64,000 nt of DNA from Flavobacterium acetivorans (GCF_020911885.1 NZ_CP087132.1:1426001-1490000); one strand, 5' to 3'. Shown: positions 26,713 through 35,503, counted from the first letter of the stretch. The notes: a model not told the origin generated them from the letters alone. Numbers and translations are program-made.

Positions 26713-27396
26713 TTAGTCTGCGCAATAACAAGGTTTTTCGCCAAAGGTATAAGTTAATGTAAACCCTGAAAAAACATACCAATCATTATTATTAATATTT
26801 CCAAATTGAAATGGTTTCAAATTCTCATTCTTAGGGTTGCTGCCGTCTAGATTATCAGTAAATGTGTAACGTGCCCCAATTTCCGCTGCCAAAATTAGAC
26901 TTCTTGAAATATTTGATTTAATTCCCACAATCATGGGGATAGCAAATGAATTTGAATTCTTGTCTTTTTGCGTTTCTCCCGATTGAAAATACATTTCTTC
27001 ATATCTTAAATAGCTCAAACCACTGTATACATAAGGAGTGGTTTTTCGTCCTAATTGATGGAGATTGAAATCAAAAAAATTAAATTCAAGCCCTAAAGAT
27101 AATTCTTTTAGGCTATTTTCAAAATGATATCCTCTTTGGTTTCTACTGGGTTCTTTTGAATTGAGGTCATTAGAACTGATTTTAGACATAGTATATGAAG
27201 CTCTCCATGCGTGTCTGGGACTTTTGTTCCATTTGTAAAGAAGTCCTAAAGCAGGTTCGTTTGGAGCGATATAAGTCGTTGAGCCAATGTCGCCAATATA
27301 ATTGCTTCCGCCAATAAACACACCTATTTCATGGATTTGCGATTGCATAGCCATACTTGAGAATAAGCATATAAACAAACTGAAAGTTTTAGTCAT
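26713..27396 (-). CDS. porG: Type IX secretion system protein PorG (DUF6089)
   Basis: 227 residues from ATG 27396; the frame extends to 27444, but that part holds the promoter. Signal peptide MTKTFSLFICLFSSMAMQSQ, then HEIGVFIGGSNYIGDIG, the conserved start of the DUF6089/PorG family, and an eight-stranded-barrel-like body ending in TFGEKPCYCAD. PorG is the outer-membrane protein that links the PorK/PorN ring to the membrane in the type IX system. The flavobacterial order porG-uppS-bamA-ompH-ompH is present. Confidence 0.85.
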   Translation of the reverse strand: MTKTFSLFICLFSSMAMQSQIHEIGVFIGGSNYIGDIGSTTYIAPNEPALGLLYKWNKSPRHAWRASYTMSKISSNDLNSKEPSRNQRGYHFENSLKELSLGLEFNFFDFNLHQLGRKTTPYVYSGLSYLRYEEMYFQSGETQKDKNSNSFAIPMIVGIKSNISRSLILAAEIGARYTFTDNLDGSNPKNENLKPFQFGNINNNDWYVFSGFTLTYTFGEKPCYCAD

Positions 27397-27415
27397 TTTA
27401 ATTGAAAATTGCGTG

Positions 27416-27444
27416 CAAATATAATAATAATCAATACGAATCAA
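27416..27444 (-). promoter_or_regulatory. Promoter of the porG-uppS-bamA-ompH operon
   Basis: On the minus strand, TTG (27444-27442), 18 bases, then TATATTTG (27423-27416), a full match to the -33/-7 Bacteroidota promoter. It ends 19 bases before the porG ATG at 27396. Confidence 0.65.
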
Positions 27445-27569
27445 TATCTAATCTGTTAAATATGCCTTTTATTTCAATAATAGGCTGCTTAGGACGATAT
27501 TAAATAAAATTGTCTAAAGTAAAACGGATGTTATGGATGGAATCGTATAGTCTGTTGCCGAAAAAAGAA

Positions 27570-28454
27570 TTAATTTCTTTTGTCTTCACCCCAAAGTAAT
27601 TTTGAACGAAGTGTTTTTAGAAAGGTTTCTTCTGGGATTTCGACCATATTAATATGAAAGGGGGTTTTCTTTATGGTTAATATGGATTCTTTTTTAATGG
27701 TATTTACTCGAGAATCCAAAGAAACGAGATAGTGTTCTTCTCTTCCGGTAATTTTTAATCTAATTTCGGTTTCGTCAGGAATAACAAGTGGCCTAGCATT
27801 TAAATTGTGGGGAGCAATAGGAGTGATGACTAAGCTTTTTACGTCAGGAGTCAATATTGGTCCGCCACAGCTTAACGAATATCCTGTTGATCCTGTTGGT
27901 GTAGAAATGATCAAACCGTCGGCCCAATAAGAGTTAAGATATTCTCCATTCAGATAGGTTTCGATGGTAATCATCGAAGTAGTATCTTTTCGATTGATAG
28001 TAACTTCGTTCATTGCGAAATTAATATTCTGAAAAGATTCGTTTTCTGGGGAACAAGTCAAAGTTAATAAGGTTCTTTTAGACAGGGTGTATTTCTTGTC
28101 GATTGTAAGTTGCAAGAATTCAGCAATATTGTCTTTTTGAACTGTAGCTAAAAAGCCCAGTCTGCCTGCATTTATTCCCAATATGGGTACACCTGAATCC
28201 CGTACTAAAGTTGCGGCTCTTAAAATCGTTCCGTCACCACCAACGCTGATTAGCATGTCAAAACTTTGATTTAGTTCCGTATGAGATTCGAAGGTTTTGT
28301 ATTCTTTTTCGATCAGTTTTTTTTCGTGAAGAATATTTAAAAAATTAGCTTCAATAACTAATTCTACTTTTTTTTCGTTGAAAAATAAAAAGATGTCTCT
28401 AATAATAGGCTCGGTACTGTTCTGGTAATATTGACCGTATATGGCTATTTTCAT
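27570..28454 (-). CDS. nadK: NAD kinase
   Basis: 294 residues. It phosphorylates NAD to NADP with ATP. The diagnostic GGDGT motif is in LISVGGDGTILRAA (~72-85), followed by GINAGRLGFLA, NEVTINR, and the GSTGYSLSCGGPI motif of the C-terminal domain with the conserved Asp-Gly (WADGLIISTPTGSTGY). Full length for the family. It is separated from porG by about 170 bases that contain the porG promoter. Confidence 0.95.
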   Translation of the reverse strand: MKIAIYGQYYQNSTEPIIRDIFLFFNEKKVELVIEANFLNILHEKKLIEKEYKTFESHTELNQSFDMLISVGGDGTILRAATLVRDSGVPILGINAGRLGFLATVQKDNIAEFLQLTIDKKYTLSKRTLLTLTCSPENESFQNINFAMNEVTINRKDTTSMITIETYLNGEYLNSYWADGLIISTPTGSTGYSLSCGGPILTPDVKSLVITPIAPHNLNARPLVIPDETEIRLKITGREEHYLVSLDSRVNTIKKESILTIKKTPFHINMVEIPEETFLKTLRSKLLWGEDKRN

Positions 28455-28540
28455 TTTGTTGTTTACTCGTTAATTTGGTTATTTGGTTATTTGAGAATGT
28501 GGTTATGAATAACCGAATCAACAAATCTCCAAATAAGCGG

Positions 28541-29197
28541 TTACATATTAAGGTATTTGTCCAAATAATCCGAACGCTCCTTTAGATTATTGATGTAGTC
28601 GTCTTCATTATGTTCAGAAGTGATTTCGTAATTGTATCTTCTGAAAGTTTGAATAATTTCATTGATGGCTCCCAAAGTAATTTTTATCGTCACTTCAACG
28701 CTTTCGTTGTCTGATTCCGAAATAAACAATCCTAAGAGTTTGCCATTATTACTTTCCACAATTTGGGCAATTTGTCCCATAGAATAATCCGATATTCCTT
28801 TTTTAACTTTGATAATTCGTCCTTGCTCCTTTAAAAAAGGGGTTTGGTGAAAAAAACTCATGATGTCCTCTATCATATAATAGCCCACATATGTATTGTT
28901 CTGGTCTAATACCGGAATCAAATCAGTGTGGTTTTTTGCAAAAACTTCTAAAACCTCAAGCCAGATGGAATCTGTTTTAGTAAAAAAACCTTCCAGGGTG
29001 TATTTGTAATCAATTAGCTTTTTATCATCATCAAAAGTTTCAATATCATCTGATGAAATACTGCCAATGTAAATCCCGTTTTCAGTCACAGGGAAATGCG
29101 AATAGCCCAGCTCAGTAAAAAACTCTTTAACAGCCACAATAGTCTCTTGGCTGTCAATGGCTTTGTAGTCCGTGGTTATGTAGTTCGTAATTTCCAT
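28541..29197 (-). CDS. CBS domain-containing protein
   Basis: 218 residues with two N-terminal CBS motifs (~5-60 and ~70-125, e.g. FPVTENGIYIGSISSDDIET and IPVLDQNNTYVGYYMIEDIM), then an ACT-like segment (KGISDYSMGQIAQIVESNNG, VEVTIKI). CBS pairs bind adenosyl ligands and act as energy sensors. No catalytic domain is attached and the partner is unknown. It precedes nadK by 86 bases. Confidence 0.85.
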   Translation of the reverse strand: MEITNYITTDYKAIDSQETIVAVKEFFTELGYSHFPVTENGIYIGSISSDDIETFDDDKKLIDYKYTLEGFFTKTDSIWLEVLEVFAKNHTDLIPVLDQNNTYVGYYMIEDIMSFFHQTPFLKEQGRIIKVKKGISDYSMGQIAQIVESNNGKLLGLFISESDNESVEVTIKITLGAINEIIQTFRRYNYEITSEHNEDDYINNLKERSDYLDKYLNM

Positions 29198-29265
29198 CTT
29201 AAATGAATACTTAATTTTTATGCAAAATAATCAAAAAAAGGCAAATAGTCCTACCTTTTACTTTG

Positions 29266-29273
29266 TATTTTTG
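29266..29273 (+). promoter_or_regulatory. -7 element for pdxJ
   Basis: TATTTTTG matches TAnnTTTG and lies 41 bases before the pdxJ ATG. Confidence 0.4.
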
Positions 29274-29313
29274 CCGTTGTAAAACAGTTGTTTCATAAAT
29301 AAAAAGTGTACCA

Positions 29314-30027
29314 ATGACAAAGTTAAGTGTAAATATCAACAAAATAGCTACTTTACGTAATGCGCGTGGAGGAAATGTTCCCGATTTATTGAAGGTAGCC
29401 ACCGACATTCAAAAATTTGGCGCACAAGGAATCACGATTCATCCGCGTCCGGATGAACGTCACATTCGTTATCAAGATGCACGCGATTTAAAAGCAATCG
29501 TTTACACCGAATACAATATAGAAGGAAATCCACAACATAATTTCATCGACTTGGTTTTAGAATGTAAACCGGATCAAGTTACTTTGGTTCCTGATGCGAT
29601 TGGAGCGATTACTTCTTCGGCAGGATGGGATACCATAAAAAACCAAGCGTATTTGACCGAGATGATTCAGGAATTTCAACGCAACGGCATTCGAACTTCC
29701 ATTTTTGTGGATCCCGTTTTAGAAATGATTGAAGAAGCCAAAAAAACCGGTACAGATAGAATCGAATTGTACACTGAAGCTTTTGCACATCAATACAGTT
29801 TGGGAAATGAAAACGGAATTGATCCTTACATAAAATCCGCGGTTTTGGCTAATGAATTGGGACTTGGGATCAACGCAGGTCATGATTTGAGTTTAGATAA
29901 TATTCAATTTTTCAAACAAAACATCCCCGGTTTACTCGAGGTTTCCATCGGGCACGCACTGATTTCTGAGGCATTGTACTTGGGCTTGGAGAATGTGGTT
30001 AATATGTATTTACAAAAATTAAAATGA
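29314..30027 (+). CDS. pdxJ: Pyridoxine 5'-phosphate synthase
   Basis: 237-residue TIM-barrel enzyme that condenses 3-amino-2-oxopropyl phosphate with deoxyxylulose 5-phosphate in the DXP-dependent vitamin B6 pathway. Signatures: LSVNINKIATLRNARGGNVP at the N-terminus (catalytic His of other family members replaced by Lys in this segment), GITIHPRPDERHIRYQD, LVPD, and GLGINAGHDLSLDNI. It opens a short plus-strand run with the hydrolase and a holin-like gene. Confidence 0.94.
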   Translation: MTKLSVNINKIATLRNARGGNVPDLLKVATDIQKFGAQGITIHPRPDERHIRYQDARDLKAIVYTEYNIEGNPQHNFIDLVLECKPDQVTLVPDAIGAITSSAGWDTIKNQAYLTEMIQEFQRNGIRTSIFVDPVLEMIEEAKKTGTDRIELYTEAFAHQYSLGNENGIDPYIKSAVLANELGLGINAGHDLSLDNIQFFKQNIPGLLEVSIGHALISEALYLGLENVVNMYLQKLK

Positions 30028-30122
30028 TTTTCGATTGAAGATTAACGAATGATGATTTTTGATTTTACTTTCAAAGTCATTTTCTGCAATCTAAAATCGG
30101 TACTCTAAAATCTAAAATCAAA

Positions 30123-30884
30123 ATGTTATATTCAAAAATAGAAGGCGCAGGAAAGCCGCTTTTAATCCTCCACGGATTTCTGGGAATGTCAGACAATTGG
30201 AAAACACTCGGAGTGCAATTTGCTGCCGATGGTTTCGAAGTTCACTTATTAGATTTGCGCAATCACGGTCGTAGCTTTCATTCAGAAGAATTTAGTTATG
30301 CATTGATGGTTCAAGATGTTTTTGAATACTGTCAGGGCAATAATCTTAAAAGCGTTAACATTCTAGGTCATTCGATGGGTGGAAAAACCGCGATGTTGTT
30401 TGCAACAACCTATCCTGAAATGGTTGATAAGCTCATTGTAGCCGATATTGGTCCCAAATTTTATCCGCAACACCATCAAACCATTTTGGCAGGCTTGAAT
30501 GCCGTTGATTTTTCTAAAAAGCCAAGCCGATCCGAAGTTGAAGAAATTTTAGCGCAGCACATAACCGATTTTGGAACCCGACAATTCTTGATGAAAGGTT
30601 TGTATTGGAAAGAACCGGGACAACTCGCTTTCCGTTTTAATCTAGTAGTTTTTAATAGAAAAATGGATGAAATAGGGGTAGCCTTAGCAGAGAATGCAGT
30701 TTTTGTGAAACCTACGCTTTTTATTCGCGGGGGCAATTCCAATTATGTTTTAGACAGTGATATGGAAAACATAAAGCAACATTTTCCGGATTCAGTACTA
30801 GAAACAATTCCAAATGCGGGTCATTGGCTTCATGCCGAAAATCCACAATTGTTTCATCAAATGGTATTTTCTTTTTTGAAATAG
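30123..30884 (+). CDS. Alpha/beta fold hydrolase (YbfF-like esterase)
   Basis: 253 residues: oxyanion-hole motif LLILHGFLGMSDNW, nucleophile elbow GHSMGGKTAM, a late catalytic Asp (DSDMENI region) and His (NAGHWLHAENP). The pattern LRNHGRSFHSEEFSYALMVQ matches YbfF-type acyl-CoA/ester hydrolases. Substrate unknown; no signal peptide, so cytosolic. It lies 95 bases after pdxJ. Confidence 0.88.
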   Translation: MLYSKIEGAGKPLLILHGFLGMSDNWKTLGVQFAADGFEVHLLDLRNHGRSFHSEEFSYALMVQDVFEYCQGNNLKSVNILGHSMGGKTAMLFATTYPEMVDKLIVADIGPKFYPQHHQTILAGLNAVDFSKKPSRSEVEEILAQHITDFGTRQFLMKGLYWKEPGQLAFRFNLVVFNRKMDEIGVALAENAVFVKPTLFIRGGNSNYVLDSDMENIKQHFPDSVLETIPNAGHWLHAENPQLFHQMVFSFLK

Positions 30885-30937
30885 AACAACTAATTTGAAT
30901 TAGTAGTACTTTTATTAAAATCTTAAAACAAAAATTC

Positions 30938-31282
30938 ATGAAATTGATCCTTAAAATTCTGATTACGGCGGCACTGGTTGTGTTTATTTCACGTTTTATG
31001 CCAGGAGTTCATGTTGCTGGTTTTACGACGGCTTTATTTGTTGCCATCGTTTTGGGCTTGCTTAATATATTTATCAAACCTATCTTAGTGATACTAACTT
31101 TGCCGGTCACCATTCTTAGCTTGGGATTATTTTTGTTGGTCATCAACGCATTAATGATTTTGTTGTGCTCCAATATTGTGGGAGGATTTGGCGTAGATTC
31201 GTTTTGGACAGCCTTATTATTTAGTGTAATTCTATCTTTATCCCAATCCATATTGAATGGAATATTGGGCGAAGGAAAATAA
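30938..31282 (+). CDS. Small membrane protein, phage holin 4_2 family (DUF-type)
   Basis: 114 residues, four hydrophobic segments, with the recognisable FINIFIKPILVILTLPVTIL-like pattern (here LLNIFIKPILVILTLPVTIL). This family is named after holins but is widely found as a chromosomal membrane protein. No phage genes are near, so it is not evidence of a prophage. Function unknown. Confidence 0.82.
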   Translation: MKLILKILITAALVVFISRFMPGVHVAGFTTALFVAIVLGLLNIFIKPILVILTLPVTILSLGLFLLVINALMILLCSNIVGGFGVDSFWTALLFSVILSLSQSILNGILGEGK

Positions 31283-31310
31283 AATCGGTTTTTAACAACT
31301 ATTTAGGAGG

Positions 31311-31347
31311 GTATAAAATGGCAATAACGGCTAATTTTATACCTTTG
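31311..31347 (+). promoter_or_regulatory. Promoter with overlapping inverted repeat at the head of the metal island
   Basis: GTATAAAAT (31311-31319) and ATTTTATAC (31334-31342) are exact inverted repeats with 14 bases between. The right arm overlaps a perfect -7 element TACCTTTG (31340-31347), 18 bases before the ATG of the Cys-rich gene. The layout suits a repressor or activator site; the binding protein is not known. Confidence 0.5.
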
Positions 31348-31365
31348 CTTTTTAAATGAGGATTG

Positions 31366-31731
31366 ATGTCTAAAAAGTTTTACATCTTATTGTTGGTTAT
31401 GTTTGGTTTCTTTATGACGCCAAGCCTAGCTTTTGCATGTGGAACAAAGACAGAGAAAGCTTGTTGTAAAAAAGAATCTTCTTCACAAACTGAAACTCCT
31501 GATTGTTGTAAGAAGAATAAAAAATCAAACGAAAGTTCGCATAGCGGTTGCGACGGAGCCTGTAAGAATATTTCTTGCAGTCCTGTTGTTCATTTGGGCT
31601 TGCCTTCTGTATTCTATGAAGAATTGAACCAAACTTTCCTTTTTTCGAAAGAAAATCAAAATTATTATTATTCGGAAATCTTTATTTCTTCAGATTTTCG
31701 TTCTGTTTGGCTTCCACCTAAAATAAGCTAA
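31366..31731 (+). CDS. Cys-rich exported protein of the metal island
   Basis: 121 residues from ATG 31366. A signal peptide (KKFYILLLVMFGFFMTPSLA) is followed by a mature N-terminal half with about twelve Cys, many as CC or CxxC (AFACGTKTEKACCKK, DCCKKNKK, CDGACKNISC). This looks like a metal-binding or metallothionein-like periplasmic segment. The C-terminal third has no Cys and ends SSDFRSVWLPPKIS. Family not recognised. It is the first gene of the plus-strand metal island, under its own promoter. Confidence 0.65.
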   Translation: MSKKFYILLLVMFGFFMTPSLAFACGTKTEKACCKKESSSQTETPDCCKKNKKSNESSHSGCDGACKNISCSPVVHLGLPSVFYEELNQTFLFSKENQNYYYSEIFISSDFRSVWLPPKIS

Positions 31732-32025
31732 ATTCCTTTATTGACAGCCAGAAGTCTGTCTGATTCAAAGCCTTCTTGTGCTTTAAAATCATTAAATTTT
31801 AATCTAAATGCATTTTTAATTATAGTCATTGTGCTATAGTTTGTTTCGTGCTTTAGGTTTATCTCACTTCTAAATTAATATTAGAATGAAAGGAGCATTG
31901 CTGCAAATTGGTCTTAATTGAAAATCATCGAATGCCAAAACAAAGTTGTATACGATGATATAAATACCAAAGGCAATTCTGCAAATTACATTCGACTTTT
32001 AAAAACAACATTAAATATCTACAAA
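31732..32025 (+). other. Gene-free leader of the HMA-DUF3347 gene
   Basis: About 290 bases between two island genes. No credible reading frame or hairpin terminator is seen. The open frame that begins at 31918 has no signal peptide until the internal ATG at 32026, so this stretch is probably a regulatory or untranslated leader. Confidence 0.4.
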
Positions 32026-32880
32026 ATGAAATCAATAAAAAACATATTGATGGCAATAACGCTATTGCTTTCAGTCACTATCGCGAATGCGCAAATTAAA
32101 AATGCTACCACCGAAAACATTAAAATTTATGGGAACTGTGGTATGTGTAAAAAAAATATCGAAACAGCTGCCAACGTTAAAAAAGTAGCAAAGGTAGATT
32201 GGAATGCTGACACGAAAATGGCTACTATAACTTATGATGCTAAGAAAACCAATTCAGACGAAATCTTGAAACGTGTGGCATTGGCTGGTTATGATAGCGA
32301 TAAATTTTTGGCTCCGGATGCAGTTTATGATCAATTACACGGTTGTTGTCAATACGACAGAGAAGCAAAAACTGTTGAAACTGGAATGGCAAAAATAGAA
32401 AATCATACTAATCATGCGATGCAAACGAATAAGCTACAGCAAGAATCGAATCAGTTAAATGCGGTTTTTGATACTTATTTTTTGGTAAAAGATGCATTGG
32501 TAAAAACGGATGGTGCAACGGCATCGGCCGAGGCTAAAGAATTGCTTTTGGCTCTTAATGCTGTTCAAATGGATCAATTAGCGATGGATGTGCATATGGT
32601 TTGGATGAAAGTAATGAAAGATTTAAACACAGAGGCCAAAACAATTTCTGAAACACAAGATGTCAAAAAACAAAGAACCCTATTTATGTCTTTGTCTAAA
32701 AATATGCATGATCTAATAAAGGTGGCCAAATATGAAGTTCCTGTTTATTATCAGTTTTGTCCTATGGCAAATGGAGGGAAAGGTGCAAATTGGTTAAGTA
32801 AAGAAGATTCGGTTAAAAATCCTTACTATGGTTCTCAAATGTTGAGCTGTGGAGAAACTGTCGAAACGATTAAGAAATAA
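32026..32880 (+). CDS. HMA domain plus DUF3347 exported protein
   Basis: 284 residues from ATG 32026; the earlier start at 31918 is rejected because the signal peptide (MKSIKNILMAITLLLSVTIA, ending NAQ) begins at 32026. Residues ~25-100 form a heavy-metal-associated domain with the metal site GNCGMC. A CC pair (LHGCCQYDR) follows, then a linker, then DUF3347 (~140-280) with ALNAVQMDQLAMDVHMVW, LSKNMHDLIK and the closing PMANGGKGANW...GSQMLSCGE. DUF3347 often accompanies CusB-like copper proteins. Predicted periplasmic copper carrier; a paralogue lies at 34799. Confidence 0.8.
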   Translation: MKSIKNILMAITLLLSVTIANAQIKNATTENIKIYGNCGMCKKNIETAANVKKVAKVDWNADTKMATITYDAKKTNSDEILKRVALAGYDSDKFLAPDAVYDQLHGCCQYDREAKTVETGMAKIENHTNHAMQTNKLQQESNQLNAVFDTYFLVKDALVKTDGATASAEAKELLLALNAVQMDQLAMDVHMVWMKVMKDLNTEAKTISETQDVKKQRTLFMSLSKNMHDLIKVAKYEVPVYYQFCPMANGGKGANWLSKEDSVKNPYYGSQMLSCGETVETIKK

Positions 32881-32911
32881 TTCAGTCAAGGCTGTTTAAA
32901 ATCATAAATTA

Positions 32912-33391
32912 ATGATTAAAATAAAAAATATAATTCTGGCTTTCAGTTTTATGCTTGTTTTTTCAAGTGTTAAGGCTCAAGTGAAATTGGGAGATACTTT
33001 TCCTAATGTCGCATTGCAAAGCAATCAAAATACTGTAGTGAAATTAGATTCATTCAAAGGGAAAACAGTTCTGGTAGATTTTTGGGCTTCCTGGTGCGGT
33101 CCTTGCCGATTGGCCAACAGAAAATTAGTTAAACTCTATGAAACCTATAAAAACAAAAACTTTGAAATTGTTGGAATATCCATCGATACAGATAAGACAA
33201 AATGGTTGAATGCCATTGCAAAAGACAAAATGAAACACCAGCAATTGATAGATGCCAAAGGATTCGACGCTAAATCTGCAGTGACTTTTGGGGTAGAAGA
33301 ATTACCGGCTGCTTATCTTTTTGACACTACAGGTAAACTAATCGCAATCAATCCAACAGAAGAAGAAATTATTGCCCAAATTAAAAAATAA
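32912..33391 (+). CDS. TlpA family thiol-disulfide oxidoreductase
   Basis: 159 residues: signal peptide ending VKAQ, then a thioredoxin domain with active site FWASWCGPCRLANRK (CGPC), GISIDTDKTKW and the cis-Pro loop VEELPAAYLFD. An exported reductase that could keep Cys in the neighbouring metal-binding proteins reduced. 31 bases after the HMA-DUF3347 gene and five before the next HMA gene. Confidence 0.9.
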   Translation: MIKIKNIILAFSFMLVFSSVKAQVKLGDTFPNVALQSNQNTVVKLDSFKGKTVLVDFWASWCGPCRLANRKLVKLYETYKNKNFEIVGISIDTDKTKWLNAIAKDKMKHQQLIDAKGFDAKSAVTFGVEELPAAYLFDTTGKLIAINPTEEEIIAQIKK

Positions 33392-33396
33392 ATACT

Positions 33397-33924
33397 ATGA
33401 AAACATCAAATATAAAATTGGTAGCAATCGCACTTTTTGCTTTAATGACAAGTGCTCAAATCCATGCTCAAATCTCAAAAGCTGAAATAATAGCCACGGG
33501 ACTAACCTGTTCGATGTGCTCGAATGCGATAAACAAACAGTTGAAAGCAATGACCGAAGTGGACAGTGTAGGCACTGATTTGAATACCAATACTTTTACA
33601 GTTTATTTCAAGAAAGACAATGCGGTTCAGCCTAAAGTACTTAAAACTGCCGTTGAAAAAGCAGGGTTTTTTGTGGGCTCAATGGTGCTGACAATGCCTT
33701 TTGATAATTTAAAAATTGAAGATAATGTTGTTGTTAAAAAAGGAGAAGCTTCGTTTGTTTTTATCGACAGCAAAAATCAAGTTTTATCGGCCGAAACGAG
33801 AGTGAAGGTGCTAGACAAAGGTTTTGTAACTCAAAAAGAATATAAAAAATTAATGAAATCCTATTCTAAGTATCCGAGTTATGCGACAGAGAATGAGGAC
33901 GATTATCATGTGAAAACTTTTTAA
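33397..33924 (+). CDS. Exported heavy-metal-associated (HMA) domain protein
   Basis: 175 residues: signal peptide ending IHAQ, then an HMA-like fold with GLTCSMCSNAINKQL (CxxC) at ~28-42. The remaining ~90 residues (from about NLKIEDNVVVKKGEASFVFI) form an all-beta extension not assigned to a family. Predicted periplasmic metal chaperone. It abuts the next gene with one base between stop and start, so they are translationally coupled. Confidence 0.8.
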   Translation: MKTSNIKLVAIALFALMTSAQIHAQISKAEIIATGLTCSMCSNAINKQLKAMTEVDSVGTDLNTNTFTVYFKKDNAVQPKVLKTAVEKAGFFVGSMVLTMPFDNLKIEDNVVVKKGEASFVFIDSKNQVLSAETRVKVLDKGFVTQKEYKKLMKSYSKYPSYATENEDDYHVKTF

Positions 33925-33925
33925 T

Positions 33926-34735
33926 ATGAGGTATTTATCTATTGTTTTATTGGCTTTTGTTTCGTTCGAAATGAATGCTCAGGAATTATTTGTAGTTACT
34001 GAACCCGCGAGCAATGTTCCTGCGGGTTCCATTGGGGTTCGTGTTGGTCAATCTTTGATGAAAAAGGAAATAGGCAGTGGCTCCGTTTATGGTCTTTCTC
34101 CTGAGGTGACTTGGGGAATCAATAAGAATTTGATGGTGCGCGGCTCAGTTTTTTCGACTAATGCCACTAATGAATTGAAAGCCGAAGGTGCTGGTGTATA
34201 TGCTAAATATCGTTTCTTTTCGGTAGACGATTTGCAAAGCCATTTTCGTATGGCTGCTTTTGGACGTTACAGCTGGAATAATTCGGCTATAAGGCAAGAA
34301 GCTATTGATATGACTGCTGGAAATTCGGGCTATGAAGCGGGCTTGGTTGCGACACAATTGATCAAGAAAGTAGCGATTAGTTCTTCTGTTAGTTACGGAA
34401 AGGCCACAGACAACAAACCGGATTATCAGTTTCCGGAATTTCTGGGAAGCAATGCTTTAAATTATACTTTTTCTGTAGGAAGATTGATGCATCCTAAAAA
34501 ATACACTAGCTTTAAACAAACTAATATCAATACGATGTTGGAATTTGTTGGGCAAACTTTGACTGATAGTGGAAAATCGTATTTGGATGTGGTGCCTTCT
34601 GTTCAATTTATAATCAACAGCCAGGCGAGAATTGATGTGGCTTACAAAAAGGAATTGTACAGTTCGATGCTCCGTTCCGCTTCGGATGGTTTTTATCTAA
34701 AACTGGAATATACTTTCTTTAATGTAACCAAGTAG
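33926..34735 (+). CDS. Outer-membrane beta-barrel-like protein of the metal island
   Basis: 269 residues: signal peptide ending EMNAQ, then a Gly/aromatic-rich body with alternating polar and hydrophobic residues (SIGVRVGQSLMKK, YGLSPEVTWGINKNLMVRGS, FFSVDDLQSHFRMAAFGRYS) ending in LKLEYTFFNVTK. This pattern suggests a 10-14 strand barrel. No family recognised. Its coupling to the HMA protein suggests a role in moving or sensing metal at the outer membrane. Confidence 0.65.
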   Translation: MRYLSIVLLAFVSFEMNAQELFVVTEPASNVPAGSIGVRVGQSLMKKEIGSGSVYGLSPEVTWGINKNLMVRGSVFSTNATNELKAEGAGVYAKYRFFSVDDLQSHFRMAAFGRYSWNNSAIRQEAIDMTAGNSGYEAGLVATQLIKKVAISSSVSYGKATDNKPDYQFPEFLGSNALNYTFSVGRLMHPKKYTSFKQTNINTMLEFVGQTLTDSGKSYLDVVPSVQFIINSQARIDVAYKKELYSSMLRSASDGFYLKLEYTFFNVTK

Positions 34736-34798
34736 ATGAAACTGACTTTAGAGAAAAGCAGTGAGGAAAATACCAACAATTAAATTTAATTTAATAAT

Positions 34799-35503
34799 AT
34801 GAAAAATAAGATCTTTTCTATAATTGCCGTTGCATTCTTGTTTATTGGTTGCAACCAAAAAAGCAAGCAGGCTGAGACTTCTAATTTGGAACAAACAGAA
34901 ACGGCTTCTGGACAATATGCTTGCCCTATGCATCCTGAGGTTATTGGCAAAAAAGGAGGTTTATGTCCAGTATGTGCTATGGAATTGACAGAGCCAATTA
35001 GTAAAACAAGCCAAAAGGCAGTTGTTGAAGCCAAAGCGGAAACTAAAATAAATGAAGTAATTTTGTCTTCATTTACAATCAATAAAGTAGTTGAGGATTA
35101 TCTAAAACTGGCCAATGCGTTAGCCAATGACGATTCTAAAGCCGCGGCCAAAGTATCTGCGATTTTATCCGTAACTTTAAACTCCTCGAATCCGAATGAA
35201 TTGGATGAGCTTGGGAAAAAGAAATACGCGAAAATTTCCGCTGTTATAAATGAACATTTGAAACATATTATTGGAAATCCAGCTGATATAGACCATCAAA
35301 GAGCATATTTTGCCCTGTTGAGTAAAGACATGAATGATCTTATTAAAGCTTTTGGAACAGACAAAAAACTCTATCAGGCTTATTGTCCAATGTATGAAGA
35401 AGGAAAAAGTGGGTATTGGATTTCTGAAACCAAAGAAATCCGAAATCCGTATTTTGGCTCTCAAATGTTAAATTGTGGCAGCATTGTAGCTACTGTAAAA
35501 TAG
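34799..35503 (+). CDS. Lipoprotein with heavy-metal-binding (HMBD) and DUF3347 domains
   Basis: 234 residues: lipoprotein signal with lipobox LFIGC; heavy-metal-binding domain (~38-65) YACPMHPEVIGKKGGLCPVC, then AMELTEP; linker; DUF3347 (~80-230) ending SGYWISETKEIRNPYFGSQM. The CPMHPE...CPVC signature is the one found in CusB adaptors and Cu-ATPases. The end aligns with the paralogue at 32026 (NPY[YF]GSQML[SN]CG). Likely copper carrier or sink at the periplasmic face. Confidence 0.82.
   Translation: MKNKIFSIIAVAFLFIGCNQKSKQAETSNLEQTETASGQYACPMHPEVIGKKGGLCPVCAMELTEPISKTSQKAVVEAKAETKINEVILSSFTINKVVEDYLKLANALANDDSKAAAKVSAILSVTLNSSNPNELDELGKKKYAKISAVINEHLKHIIGNPADIDHQRAYFALLSKDMNDLIKAFGTDKKLYQAYCPMYEEGKSGYWISETKEIRNPYFGSQMLNCGSIVATVK

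Noticed and set aside
30938..31282. Prophage signal from the holin-like gene
   Set aside because: The family is a general chromosomal membrane protein; no other phage gene is near.
31918..32025. Extended N-terminus of the HMA-DUF3347 gene
   Set aside because: The extension would place 36 residues before a clean signal peptide; the ATG at 32026 is the better start.
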